A stretch of DNA of 64,000 nt from an uncultured Saprospiraceae bacterium. Its GTDB lineage: Bacteria; Bacteroidota; Bacteroidia; Chitinophagales; Saprospiraceae. Positions within the stretch are counted from its first letter, which is position 1. The number at the start of each line of letters is the position of its first letter. Below are positions 51,889 to 60,159 of the stretch, piece by piece. The notes beneath the pieces are model-generated. The model was given only the letters and a program-made list of their open reading frames with translations, was not told where the DNA came from and did no database searches. Made by a program: the position numbers and the translations under genes. The stretch lies in NCBI GenBank assembly GCA_937959115.1, contig CALGAW010000036.1:62001-126000 (forward strand), written 5' to 3'.

Positions 51889-52799
51889 TGTTCGGTTTCA
51901 AGTTTTAAGTGATCGACAATGATTCCTTCCTTCATGGCAAAGCGGCTAATCCAGATTGTTTCAATGCCTGTGAGCTGCGTGATATAGTCAATCAAGATAA
52001 AGGCAACAACTATTAATTCTGCGCGGTTATTTGGAATGTCTACATGCGCCAACCGCTCTTCTAAGTTTGTATACTGCCATTGGTCCAGGACCGTTTTAAA
52101 ATCAACCGTTTGAATGCTGGAATAATCAGGAGATTGTTTTTCGTTTACTAAAATGTTTTCCAAGACATCAAATGTGCCCGATGCGCCTACAAGCGCTTGA
52201 AAATTATACTTATCAAGTTGTTCGATCAAGGGAGAAAGGGTCTCGGTTAAAAAGCCGGTAAGTGTGCTGACTTCTTCCTTGGAAATCGGATCGCTTTTAT
52301 GAAACTGATTGAAGAGCACCGCCACGCCAACTGGGAAGCTTTGTGCCCAGAACTGTTTAGTGTTGTTAGCAATGATAAACTCAACACTTCCTCCACCAAT
52401 GTCCATTATGAGCACTGGCTCTTCAGTCATGGGAACAGCAAGGCGCGTACCTTGACAAATGAGTCGCGCCTCCTCATCTCCAGTGATTGCTTGAATCTGG
52501 ATGTCTGTTTTTTCTTTTATATCTGTGATGAGCTGTGGCCCGTTGGAGGCGGTGCGGAGTGCTGCGGTGCCCAGAGCAGTCACGTTAGTCACCTCGTGTT
52601 CGCTGATGACTTCGCTGAAGTGGAGCATGGCGTTGAGGGCGCGTTTGTACGGGGCGCTGCCGATGGTCTGAATTCCGTTTTCTGCGAGATTGATAAACAA
52701 GCGTTCGCGGTAGACTTCAGTAAACCCATTTTGGTTGATTGATTCCACAATTAACAGATGGAAGGTGTTTGTTCCAATATCAATGACGGCTACTTTCAT
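51885..52799 (-). CDS. ppx: Exopolyphosphatase / GppA family phosphatase
   Basis: A 304-residue actin-like ATPase-fold protein of the Ppx/GppA family, which hydrolyses polyphosphate or pppGpp. The nucleotide/phosphate motifs are VIDIGTNTFHLLIVE, TALGTAALRTASNG, LIMDIGGGSVEFII and LVGASGTFDVLENI. It lacks the C-terminal HD domain of long Ppx proteins, as in the ~300-residue forms, so the substrate is not certain. It sits between the MtfA-like gene (8 bases upstream) and moaC (overlapping), forming a three-gene operon. Confidence 0.87.
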   Translation of the reverse strand: MKVAVIDIGTNTFHLLIVESINQNGFTEVYRERLFINLAENGIQTIGSAPYKRALNAMLHFSEVISEHEVTNVTALGTAALRTASNGPQLITDIKEKTDIQIQAITGDEEARLICQGTRLAVPMTEEPVLIMDIGGGSVEFIIANNTKQFWAQSFPVGVAVLFNQFHKSDPISKEEVSTLTGFLTETLSPLIEQLDKYNFQALVGASGTFDVLENILVNEKQSPDYSSIQTVDFKTVLDQWQYTNLEERLAHVDIPNNRAELIVVAFILIDYITQLTGIETIWISRFAMKEGIIVDHLKLETEQ

Positions 52800-52807
52800 G
52801 AAGATGA

Positions 52808-53869
52808 TTAACTATTTCTTAAACAACATGTTTTATATTTTTTGCCACTCTTACAAGGGCATTTCGAGTTTCTACCAATCTTTTTTCTTCCATACCCCAA
52901 TCCGTCTTTCATTGCCTGAGTGAATCTGTGTGCTGGGTCTTGATGGAAAATGATTTCAAGCATATCATACAGTTTCGGATGATCATTTTCTAAATCAAAA
53001 GGATGTTCAAAAAAATATTCCGTGGCAACGGCAAAAAACTCTGCCTCATTTGTTGCACCATATGCCCTTAGATTTGATTTTCCTTCCTTGATTTTCTCGA
53101 TTTCCTTATACATCAAATCCAACCAAGGTTGAGAATATTTGTAGGGCAAGTTTATAGGAACACCATCAAACGCGCCATCTTTCGCATCAACCAAATGGGC
53201 AAACTCATGAATACCAACATTTCTATTATCCTGATTGTTCGAAAATCCTTCAAATAAAGAGGGTTTTGAAAAAATCATGATGTCTGTTAATGCACCAGAA
53301 CCAACCATTCCAAGAATTCTACGTTTGCCTTTTTTAAAGTTGAAATTTTCATCAAATGCATCTGGATAGATTAGCACTTCACCAAGATTATCATACTCCC
53401 ATTCTTTATAACCAAATATGGGAATAACGGCACTAGAAGCCACCAACAGCCTAACTTTATCGTTAACTGGAGTTTGTATTCCTGTGATTCTGACCTCGGA
53501 TAGGAAGATCTGAACCTTTTGCTCAAATCGCTTTTGCTCCTCGCTTGACAAGGCATTGTAATAGGCAACGTTTTCCGAAAGGATCACCTTGAAATTCCCA
53601 GGAAACGGTTGATTGAGTACCTTTGCTCTGTTTCTATATTTTGCTGTAAAAGAATAATAAATATTGTAGGCAGAGAACAAAGCAATTGCCATTAGAATGT
53701 AAAAAACGTTGGGTATTGAGTGTTGTAGTTGCCAGATCAGATAAATAAAAATGACAGCGACCATTGAAGAAATGGAAAACCCTAGAACACGGTTATATCT
53801 GGCCTTTACTGGACAAAGTTGCATAAAACCAAGGTATGACAAAATTTTGCATCTTTTTATTAAATCCAT
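52808..53869 (-). CDS. MtfA-family zinc peptidase with C-terminal SEC-C motif
   Basis: A 353-residue protein. Two hydrophobic helices lie within the first ~90 residues (FSISSMVAVIFIYLIW; VFYILMAIALFSAYNIYYS), so it is probably membrane anchored. The MtfA/M90 peptidase domain follows, with GIHEFAHLVDAKDGAFDG holding the HExxH zinc site and EAEFFAVATEYFFEHP the third ligand. A C-terminal SEC-C zinc motif is present (GRNSKCPCKSGKKYKTCC). E. coli MtfA inactivates the Mlc repressor; no Mlc or PTS gene is seen here. It is the first gene of the operon with ppx and moaC. Confidence 0.88.
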   Translation of the reverse strand: MDLIKRCKILSYLGFMQLCPVKARYNRVLGFSISSMVAVIFIYLIWQLQHSIPNVFYILMAIALFSAYNIYYSFTAKYRNRAKVLNQPFPGNFKVILSENVAYYNALSSEEQKRFEQKVQIFLSEVRITGIQTPVNDKVRLLVASSAVIPIFGYKEWEYDNLGEVLIYPDAFDENFNFKKGKRRILGMVGSGALTDIMIFSKPSLFEGFSNNQDNRNVGIHEFAHLVDAKDGAFDGVPINLPYKYSQPWLDLMYKEIEKIKEGKSNLRAYGATNEAEFFAVATEYFFEHPFDLENDHPKLYDMLEIIFHQDPAHRFTQAMKDGLGYGRKKIGRNSKCPCKSGKKYKTCCLRNS

Positions 53870-54088
53870 GTTAAATCTGGCGGTCTTTAATTTTATAACT
53901 AGAATCTAAGCTAAAAAACCATTATCTTAAATTTATAAATCGAAATCAATTCGACAATTTTTCAACGATAAACTCAGTTATGTTGTCAAATGAATAGTGC
54001 AAATTGGACTTTTGTTGGCAATGGGAGCACCTCTAGCGTCATCTTGAAACATGGCGTTACTAGTGGTAATTTGATCATATATTGCAAC

Positions 54089-54880
54089 ATGAAAATCTTG
54101 TTGATTGATTATGATGTGTTCGAAAAAGCCAATTACAAGTTTTTTATCGATGAAGAATTTTGCCAAATAAAAGTTTGGAAGAAAAAGGGGAAATTCAACT
54201 ACCAATTCGATGTCCTTGATGATGTCGATACACCACTCAATCAAAAAAGAAAAGAACGGAAAAATAAACTATATGACAACACTGTGCTGAAAGCCTTGGC
54301 GGCCTTCGGTATCGTTGCCGTAATACTACTTATTGGATACGCCACTAGATATCATCAAGCTCAACAGAGAAAACGGATCACTAGCGGCACCATCATCGTA
54401 AAAGATCATCTCTTTAATGGAAAACAGTACAATGCTGCTTACACCTTTGAGTATGGCAAAAAAAGCATGATGCGACACCTGAAATTGGAAGAACTGAACG
54501 ATGGAACCATCGTGCTTGAAAATGGGCTTCCTGTGCAAACGGGAGATGAGTACCTTGTGTCTCACTATAATGCCAAACCACAAAAGAATGAGATGCTGTT
54601 TGGGAAATTACTAGAAGACCAAGAAGAACAGCTCCAAGGAAGAGTGATTAACAGAATGCTATTCACAAACCCTTCCCTGACGCCAGAATACTGTGAATGC
54701 CTAATGACAGGCAATGCCCTAAACTCTATAGAACTGTTTGCGAACTTGTATTTTAGAAATTATACAGCTGCTGAAAACCCAAAGCACAATTCTGACACCT
54801 ATTCAATTCTTATGAATCATCCAGATATGATTCAGAAGGACAAGGATTGTTACTATACATTTGTGGAACAGTGTGATTAG
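54089..54880 (+). CDS. Membrane protein of unknown function, single helix
   Basis: The 263-residue form starts at MKILLIDYDVFEKANYKFFI. A longer start at 53990 would add 33 residues without clear support. After ~65 soluble residues with Lys/Arg-rich KRKERKNK comes one transmembrane helix (ALAAFGIVAVILLIGYA), then a ~170-residue exported domain with GTIIVKDHLFNGKQYNAAYT, a TGDEYLVSHYNAK motif and a few C-terminal cysteines. No family recognised. The gene is alone, diverging from the MtfA-like gene. Which start is used is uncertain. Confidence 0.65.
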   Translation: MKILLIDYDVFEKANYKFFIDEEFCQIKVWKKKGKFNYQFDVLDDVDTPLNQKRKERKNKLYDNTVLKALAAFGIVAVILLIGYATRYHQAQQRKRITSGTIIVKDHLFNGKQYNAAYTFEYGKKSMMRHLKLEELNDGTIVLENGLPVQTGDEYLVSHYNAKPQKNEMLFGKLLEDQEEQLQGRVINRMLFTNPSLTPEYCECLMTGNALNSIELFANLYFRNYTAAENPKHNSDTYSILMNHPDMIQKDKDCYYTFVEQCD

Positions 54881-55045
54881 GAATCACCACTAGGCACCAT
54901 GCTTTATTCCAAAAAAAAAGAAAATCAACACCAGTACGCATTCAGGATAAACTACGAGACTTCAATCATTCATAGAATTTCTTAGCAAAAATGTTAACGT
55001 TTAGAACCAAACTCGGCAGTTTATAAAGGCTTCGTCTATTTTTTC

Positions 55046-55075
55046 TTGGTTTTAATATGAATAAATCGATATTTG
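55046..55075 (+). promoter_or_regulatory. Likely promoter of the MutS-like gene
   Basis: TTG at 55046-55048, a 19-base spacer and a one-mismatch -7 box GATATTTG (55068-55075) end four bases before the ATG. If used, the mRNA would be leaderless. Confidence 0.45.
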
Positions 55076-55079
55076 TATC

Positions 55080-56870
55080 ATGAATTTCAAAGAATTGTAT
55101 CATTCGAATATTCAAAAGTATCAAAAATTAGAAGAGGAATATCATAGTCAATACATGCGCTATTCTATTGTTCGCCTATTGCTATTTGCTGTTGGAGTGG
55201 CCATTTCTGTTTATTGTTTTTCTATAAACGGTGCGCTTGGGTTTGGAGTGTCTGCAGTTTTGTTGTTTGCGTTTTCTCGATTTGTGGCCTTTCACAAAAA
55301 AATTAAATTGCTTGAAATTCACCATCAAAATCTAAAAACAATCAATACAAATGAGATAAACTGTCTAGAAGGCAAACTGGAAGGTGTTGATGACGGGAAT
55401 CGTTTTCTGGATACTAGTCATCCCTATGCTGCTGATCTTGATATTTTTGGTGCATATTCCGTTTACCATTATTTCAATAGATCGGTGACGTCTATTGGTC
55501 AGCAAACCTATGCAGAAATGCTGAGCGACCAGACAACAATTGATGAGATTTCAGACCGGCAAACTGCAACAAAAGAATTAGCTAAGAAGCTTGGCTGGAT
55601 TCAAGATTTCCAAGCCATTGGACTCCACCTTAAAGACAAGCCAGAACACCTCCACGCCCTTAAAAACTGGCTTAACGATAAACCTGTGATGCTGGGTAAG
55701 CAGTTGCTCATTCATTGTTTGTGGATTGTTCCGTTGATTGTGTTCGGATCACTGTTTATTCCTCCTGAAATCTGGCCTTGGCGACTAAAATGGTTGATTC
55801 TGGCAATCCCTGGACTGATTTTGTACCGGAAATTAGAAGCAGTAAATGACATTCACAAGAAAACCAATCAGTCAGGTGATATATTAGTTCACTATTCAAA
55901 ACTAATTCAACACATTGAAAACGAAGAGTTTAAAAGCCCAAAGTTGGCCGCATTGCATCAGCAGTTTATGCTAAAGGATCAAAAAGCATCAGAATCCCTA
56001 GAAAAACTGTCCTACATCATTAGACAATTGAACGTACGGAATAATTTCTTTGCAATTTTCTTAAACCTCTTCTTTCTCTGGGACTTATACTACGTTTTGC
56101 GACTAGAACGATGGAAGTATAAGCACAAAAACGCCTTGTTAAATTGGTTTGAATCCCTCAAGTGGTTTGACGCGCTCAACAGTTATGGAATGCTCTATTT
56201 TAATCATCCAAATTGGATATTCCCAAGCGTCGTAAATGAAGAAAACCCCTTACTGGAAGCAGTAGAAGTTGGTCATCCGCTTATCAACGCACAGGACAGG
56301 GTAGACAATAACATGTCTGTGCCGCACGCTGGCCATATCAAACTGATAACGGGATCCAACATGGCAGGAAAGAGTACATTTCTTAGAAGTGTAGGACTAG
56401 GAATTGTGTTTGCTACGACTGGGCTCCCCGTTTGCGCCAAACAATTCAAAACACCTAATCTGCAAGTATATACAAGCATGCGGACCAAGGACGCCCTTCA
56501 TGAAAACACGTCATCTTTCTATGCAGAACTCAAGCGATTGAAATACATTATTGAGGTAGTAGAGCAAGGAGATCCAGTCTTCTTTTTGCTTGATGAAATA
56601 TTGAAAGGAACCAACTCACACGATCGGCACAACGGTAGTAAAGCATTAATCAAGCAGCTAGTAAAAAGTAAGGGAGTCGGTCTGATTGCAACACATGATC
56701 TTGAATTGGGTTACCTAGGAGAGGAAAACCCAAAAGAACTTGAAAATCTATGCTTTGAAGTTGAAGTAAAAGGCGAAACTCTAACGTTTGATTATAAAAT
56801 TAAAGAAGGCATTTGCCAAAGTTTAAACGCTTCGATTCTAATGAAAAAGATGGGCATTCGGATGGGGTAA
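55080..56870 (+). CDS. Membrane-anchored MutS-like ATPase
   Basis: The 596-residue protein keeps the MutS core and ATPase domains but lacks the mismatch-recognition domain. Hydrophobic helices near residues 27-70 and 213-250 (WIVPLIVFGSLFIPP; LKWLILAIPGLILYRKLE) predict membrane attachment. The ATPase has Walker A GSNMAGKSTFLRSVGLG (about 423), Walker B VFFLLDEILKGTNSHDR and the late LIATHDLELG. The middle, DIFGAYSVYHYFNRSVTSIG, matches the MutS core lever region. Such MutS-related membrane proteins are known in Bacteroidota but lack a function. They are not expected to do canonical mismatch repair. Confidence 0.85.
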   Translation: MNFKELYHSNIQKYQKLEEEYHSQYMRYSIVRLLLFAVGVAISVYCFSINGALGFGVSAVLLFAFSRFVAFHKKIKLLEIHHQNLKTINTNEINCLEGKLEGVDDGNRFLDTSHPYAADLDIFGAYSVYHYFNRSVTSIGQQTYAEMLSDQTTIDEISDRQTATKELAKKLGWIQDFQAIGLHLKDKPEHLHALKNWLNDKPVMLGKQLLIHCLWIVPLIVFGSLFIPPEIWPWRLKWLILAIPGLILYRKLEAVNDIHKKTNQSGDILVHYSKLIQHIENEEFKSPKLAALHQQFMLKDQKASESLEKLSYIIRQLNVRNNFFAIFLNLFFLWDLYYVLRLERWKYKHKNALLNWFESLKWFDALNSYGMLYFNHPNWIFPSVVNEENPLLEAVEVGHPLINAQDRVDNNMSVPHAGHIKLITGSNMAGKSTFLRSVGLGIVFATTGLPVCAKQFKTPNLQVYTSMRTKDALHENTSSFYAELKRLKYIIEVVEQGDPVFFLLDEILKGTNSHDRHNGSKALIKQLVKSKGVGLIATHDLELGYLGEENPKELENLCFEVEVKGETLTFDYKIKEGICQSLNASILMKKMGIRMG

Positions 56871-56881
56871 TTTTTTATTGT

Positions 56882-56889
56882 TAAATTTG
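56882..56889 (+). promoter_or_regulatory. -7 box upstream of the aminotransferase
   Basis: TAAATTTG fits TAnnTTTG exactly. The leader to the GTG start at 56928 would be about 32 bases. Confidence 0.4.
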
Positions 56890-56927
56890 AAACAGAATAA
56901 TATTTATTTTTAAATAACAGTACGCTA

Positions 56928-58076
56928 GTGAACATCCAAATTAATTCTAAACTTCCAAATACCGGCACCACTATATTCTCCATAATGAGCGCCTTAGCCA
57001 ATAAACACCAAGCAATTAACTTGTCCCAAGGCTTTCCCAATTATGACTCAGGAGATCAACTGTTCGAACTAGTGACAAAACACATGAGGGAAGGCAAAAA
57101 TCAGTACGCGCCTATGCCAGGTCACCTAAAGCTGAGGGAACAGATCGCTCAAAAATACCATCATCTTTATGGTGAGCAGTATGACCCAACTTCAGATATT
57201 GTGGTGACAGCTGGTGCAACTCAAGCAATTTTTACAGCGATTACAGCCTTTATACGAGCAAATGATGAAGCAATTATCATTGAGCCAGCTTATGACTGTT
57301 ATCGCCCTGCAATTGAGTTAAATGATGGTGTGGCAGTGCCCTATGAGCTAGAAGCGCCGCACTATGAAATTGACTGGGATCGCTTCAAACGGTTAATCAA
57401 TTTTCGGACAAAGCTGATTATTGTGAATACGCCGCAAAACCCATCAACCAATGTATTTACGGATGCCGATTGGGATCAACTAGCCAAGCTAACACACAAT
57501 ACAGACATCATCATTCTAAGTGATGAGGTGTACGAGCACATTGTTTTTGATGGCGTCAAGCACGCAAGCATCCTAAGACATCCAGACCTTAAACATCGAA
57601 GTATAGCAACTTATTCCTTTGGAAAGACGTTCCACAACACAGGCTGGAAACTCGGTTATTGCATGGGGCCACCAGCACTGATGAAAGAATTCAAAAAAGT
57701 ACATCAGTTTAATGTGTTTTCAGTCAATACGCCAATGCAATACGCATTAGCGGATTTCATTGAGGATAAATCGACCTATGAAAATCTAAGTTCTTTCTAT
57801 CAAGCAAAGCGTGATCGGTTTACGCAAGCTCTTGAAGGCTCAAGATTTAAGATGATCCCTTCAGGTGGCACCTATTTTCAATTGGCAGATTACAGTGAGA
57901 TCAGTGGGCTCAAAGACACTGAGTTTGCAAAACAATTGACCATTGAGCATGGTGTTGCCGCCATTCCTGTTTCTGTGTTTTATTCCTCTGGGAGGCAAGA
58001 TAAAGTGATTCGCTTTTGTTTTGCCAAAACCGATGATCTGCTAGACAAGGCAACAGAACGTCTGTTAAAAATTTAA
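56928..58076 (+). CDS. Methionine/glutamine aminotransferase, YbdL-like
   Basis: A class I/II pyridoxal-phosphate aminotransferase (382 residues) of the YbdL type. Motifs: INLSQGFPNYD, NQYAPMPGHLKLREQIA, VTAGATQAIFTAITAF, and NTPQNPSTNVF. The Schiff-base Lys is in YSFGKTFHNTGWKLGY, and the Arg that binds the carboxylate is near VIRFCFAKTDD. YbdL transaminates methionine, phenylalanine or glutamine with ketoacids. The start is GTG. The next gene, an omega-amidase of YafV type, follows after four bases; the pair would couple glutamine transamination to hydrolysis of the alpha-ketoglutaramate formed. Confidence 0.9.
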   Translation: MNIQINSKLPNTGTTIFSIMSALANKHQAINLSQGFPNYDSGDQLFELVTKHMREGKNQYAPMPGHLKLREQIAQKYHHLYGEQYDPTSDIVVTAGATQAIFTAITAFIRANDEAIIIEPAYDCYRPAIELNDGVAVPYELEAPHYEIDWDRFKRLINFRTKLIIVNTPQNPSTNVFTDADWDQLAKLTHNTDIIILSDEVYEHIVFDGVKHASILRHPDLKHRSIATYSFGKTFHNTGWKLGYCMGPPALMKEFKKVHQFNVFSVNTPMQYALADFIEDKSTYENLSSFYQAKRDRFTQALEGSRFKMIPSGGTYFQLADYSEISGLKDTEFAKQLTIEHGVAAIPVSVFYSSGRQDKVIRFCFAKTDDLLDKATERLLKI

Positions 58077-58080
58077 TCCT

Positions 58081-58857
58081 ATGAACAACCTACGTGTCAC
58101 CACTGTCCAGGCGGATCTGATTTGGGAAGATGCAACAGCTAACCGAGCGGCCTTTACAGCTCTGCTGACTCCCCAAGCAGGAAAAACAGACCTCATCTTA
58201 CTTCCAGAAATGTTTTCTACTGGTTTCTCCATGAATGCTGCTAGATTGGCCGAATCGATGGATGGGCCAACTGTAAAATGGATGGCAGAGATGGCTAAGG
58301 AGACCAATGCAGTAGTCGCAGGAAGTCTAATTATAGAGGATGGTGGTAATTACTACAACCGATTGATCTGGATGTCGCCGAATGGAGCAATTAAACAGTA
58401 TGACAAGCGGCACTTGTTTACCATGGCTGGAGAACACAACACGTATACTGCAGGCACTGAACTGCTGATTACGGAGGTGAATGGCTGGAAGGTCTGTCCT
58501 TTGATCTGTTATGATTTACGGTTTCCTGTCTGGAGTCGCAATACGGAAGGCTATGATCTGATGTTTTATGTAGCGAGTTGGCCTCAAAAGCGCGTGTATG
58601 CTTGGAAGTCCCTTCTTCAGGCGCGTGCCATTGAGAATCAATGTTTTGTTATTGGTGTCAACCGTGTAGGGCAAGACGGAAATGGATTTGACTACAGTGG
58701 TGACTCAAGGGTGATTCCTCCTTTGGGAGATCGGTTGATTTATGAGGGGACTGATGAGGCTGAGCTGATTACGCATGAGTTGAGTGGGGGATTGATTACA
58801 GAGGTCAGGGAGCGTTTTCCCTTTCTTTTAGATCGGGATTCGTTCAAAATCATATAA
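58081..58857 (+). CDS. Omega-amidase / carbon-nitrogen hydrolase, YafV-like
   Basis: A 258-residue nitrilase-superfamily hydrolase. The catalytic triad Glu-Lys-Cys is visible: LLPEMFSTGFSMN (Glu), KQYDKRHLFTMAGEH (Lys) and PLICYDLRFPVWSR (Cys). The close relatives YafV and Nit2 hydrolyse alpha-ketoglutaramate and alpha-ketosuccinamate, ending the methionine-salvage route that uses glutamine transamination. Its immediate partner is the YbdL-like aminotransferase four bases upstream. It ends at 58857, and a 532-base region without a supported protein gene follows. Confidence 0.92.
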   Translation: MNNLRVTTVQADLIWEDATANRAAFTALLTPQAGKTDLILLPEMFSTGFSMNAARLAESMDGPTVKWMAEMAKETNAVVAGSLIIEDGGNYYNRLIWMSPNGAIKQYDKRHLFTMAGEHNTYTAGTELLITEVNGWKVCPLICYDLRFPVWSRNTEGYDLMFYVASWPQKRVYAWKSLLQARAIENQCFVIGVNRVGQDGNGFDYSGDSRVIPPLGDRLIYEGTDEAELITHELSGGLITEVRERFPFLLDRDSFKII

Positions 58858-59133
58858 TAATTAGGCCTGTTTCATTGAAAGATATATTTTTTTCATAAAA
58901 CTCTATGTAAGAACCATTGCATAAAGATTGGTTAACTCCATCAACCCAGCGTATTCTCCTACTTGTACCTGTATCAAAAAACTCGTTAAATATCTCACAA
59001 ACCACTACCATACAGGAGTTTAATATGTTCGCCCAAATTAAAACAAAAACCAAAATGTCTAATTATTGCCATTTTCATCTCTAGGAAACAACAAGACGCT
59101 CAATTTGAAAATGTAAGATTTGTTTTAATTCAA

Positions 59134-59165
59134 TTTGAAGCACAACGAACACTCTCTTATATTTG
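59134..59165 (+). promoter_or_regulatory. Promoter of a candidate small RNA
   Basis: TTTG (59134-59137) and an exact -7 box TATATTTG (59158-59165) are separated by 20 bases, the phylum's preferred spacing. No protein gene starts within 200 bases downstream on this strand. Confidence 0.55.
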
Positions 59166-59170
59166 AATTG

Positions 59171-59270
59171 TCAAAACGATGGAAATTAATTTGATTTAAA
59201 TAAATTTCGGTCTCATCTTGGTTTTTCATTTTTCAGCCCGGCGTATCCCTTACAGCCGGGTATTTTTTTG
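59171..59270 (+). ncRNA. Candidate small RNA of about 100 nt
   Basis: A transcript starting about six bases after the promoter would end at the hairpin CCCGGC / GCCGGG (59237-59260) followed by TATTTTTTT. The span has no plausible gene: the only ATG (about 59184) opens a six-codon frame. The AT-rich 5' half and GC-rich 3' hairpin are typical of small regulatory RNAs. I recognise no known family. Position and function are inferred, not known. Confidence 0.4.
59237..59269 (+). terminator. Intrinsic terminator of the candidate small RNA
   Basis: A 6-bp GC-only stem CCCGGC / GCCGGG with a 12-base loop is followed by TATTTTTTT. It is about 380 bases beyond the nearest plus-strand protein gene, too far to be that gene's usual terminator. 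Confidence 0.7.
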
Positions 59271-59389
59271 TCCTTTATTTTGAATAACGCATAATTTCTA
59301 AGGAAGACGTTATTATAAGAAAACGTTGTGGAGTATTCTATTCTTGGATACGTTCCCTTATTACACTTGTTTTCAACTGCACAAGGTCA

Positions 59390-59989
59390 TTATGCGCCCT
59401 CAGGGCCCAAGAAACTTAAGTTAACGGGTTCTACTATAAGTGAGCCATTATCAAGCACGTCAACGACTAGTACTTGAGTGTGCTCTGATATGGCTTTGCT
59501 TTCTGAGACGGCTCCAAATTCTTTGGTGGCTCCTTGGATTGTTAGCCTTACTCGGCCTTGTTCTAATTTGTTGGCGGGAATCAAGGTGCTTGTTACTCCG
59601 ATTTTATCAATCATATTCCTTACCTGATAATTACGTTTTATCATTGGAGTTAGGATCTTTTCAGTTAATTGAAGTAAAAGATACAATCCAATGTAGCCAG
59701 AGAAAACACTTAACAATCCAATATAGAAATCATTCACCCCGAAACTATCAGCGATGATTCCTCCCCAGCCTAAGAAGGTTAAAAAGATGATGACACTGTT
59801 TACAGAAAACATGGTCTTATTAAACTCAACAATGTCACGAGATTCTTCATTTGTACCAAATTGAATACCGATGATATAAAGTACAAAAAGAATGACAAAC
59901 AAGACAGTAGAAATAATAGCAATACCCCAGAGCGCTTGCTCTAGTCCTCTCAAACTTCCCCACCAACCTTCTAAAAACAACAGTTGCAT
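59390..59989 (-). CDS. NfeD/YqiJ-like membrane protein with OB-fold tail
   Basis: A 199-residue inner membrane protein. About three transmembrane helices (GIAIISTVLFVILFVLYIIG; NSVIIFLTFLGWGGIIA; YIGLLSVFSGYIGLYLLL) lead to a ~90-residue C-terminal OB-fold-like part: MIDKIGVTSTLIPANKLEQG and VLVVDVLDNGSLIVEPVN. This layout matches the YqiJ/NfeD group (OB-fold proteins that partner flotillins). No flotillin gene is visible nearby, so the partner is unknown. A -7 box lies at 60039-60046. Confidence 0.75.
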   Translation of the reverse strand: MQLLFLEGWWGSLRGLEQALWGIAIISTVLFVILFVLYIIGIQFGTNEESRDIVEFNKTMFSVNSVIIFLTFLGWGGIIADSFGVNDFYIGLLSVFSGYIGLYLLLQLTEKILTPMIKRNYQVRNMIDKIGVTSTLIPANKLEQGRVRLTIQGATKEFGAVSESKAISEHTQVLVVDVLDNGSLIVEPVNLSFLGPEGA

Positions 59990-60038
59990 AATCTGTGGTT
60001 AATTTAACAAAGAAATTACTTCTAATTGATTAACGATT

Positions 60039-60046
60039 CAAAAGTA
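60039..60046 (-). promoter_or_regulatory. -7 box of the NfeD-like promoter
   Basis: Read on the minus strand this is TACTTTTG, an exact TAnnTTTG match. It lies 49 bases upstream of the start codon. Confidence 0.45.
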
Positions 60047-60111
60047 AATTTATCTTTATTAATCTGGAATTTGTTTCGACATAAAATACAAATTCATCGT
60101 CTAATAGACAT

Positions 60112-60139
60112 AAAAAAGCCCAGCAAAAGAGCCAGGCTT
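60112..60139 (-). terminator. Intrinsic terminator of the coiled-coil protein gene
   Basis: A 9-bp stem (AAGCCCAGC / GCCAGGCTT, with two G-U pairs on the minus strand) and a 6-base loop are followed on the minus strand by TTTTTATG. It lies about 20 bases after the stop codon of the coiled-coil protein gene. Confidence 0.8.
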
Positions 60140-60159
60140 AAATTCTTTGTAGAAAAAGA

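Larger units (their letters stand above)
58858..59389 (+). other. 532-base region holding a candidate small RNA
   Basis: Bases 58858-59120 are plain AT-rich DNA; a 67-codon minus-strand ORF (58850-59053) is doubtful. From 59134 there is a promoter-like TTTG-N20-TATATTTG, and at 59237-59269 an intrinsic terminator. These define a putative RNA of about 100 nt. The remainder up to 59389 has no recognisable feature. Confidence 0.45.

Noticed and set aside
58850-59053. A 67-codon minus-strand ORF after the omega-amidase gene
   Set aside because: It overlaps the previous gene's end, lacks a promoter and no domain was recognised. Coding is possible but unsupported.
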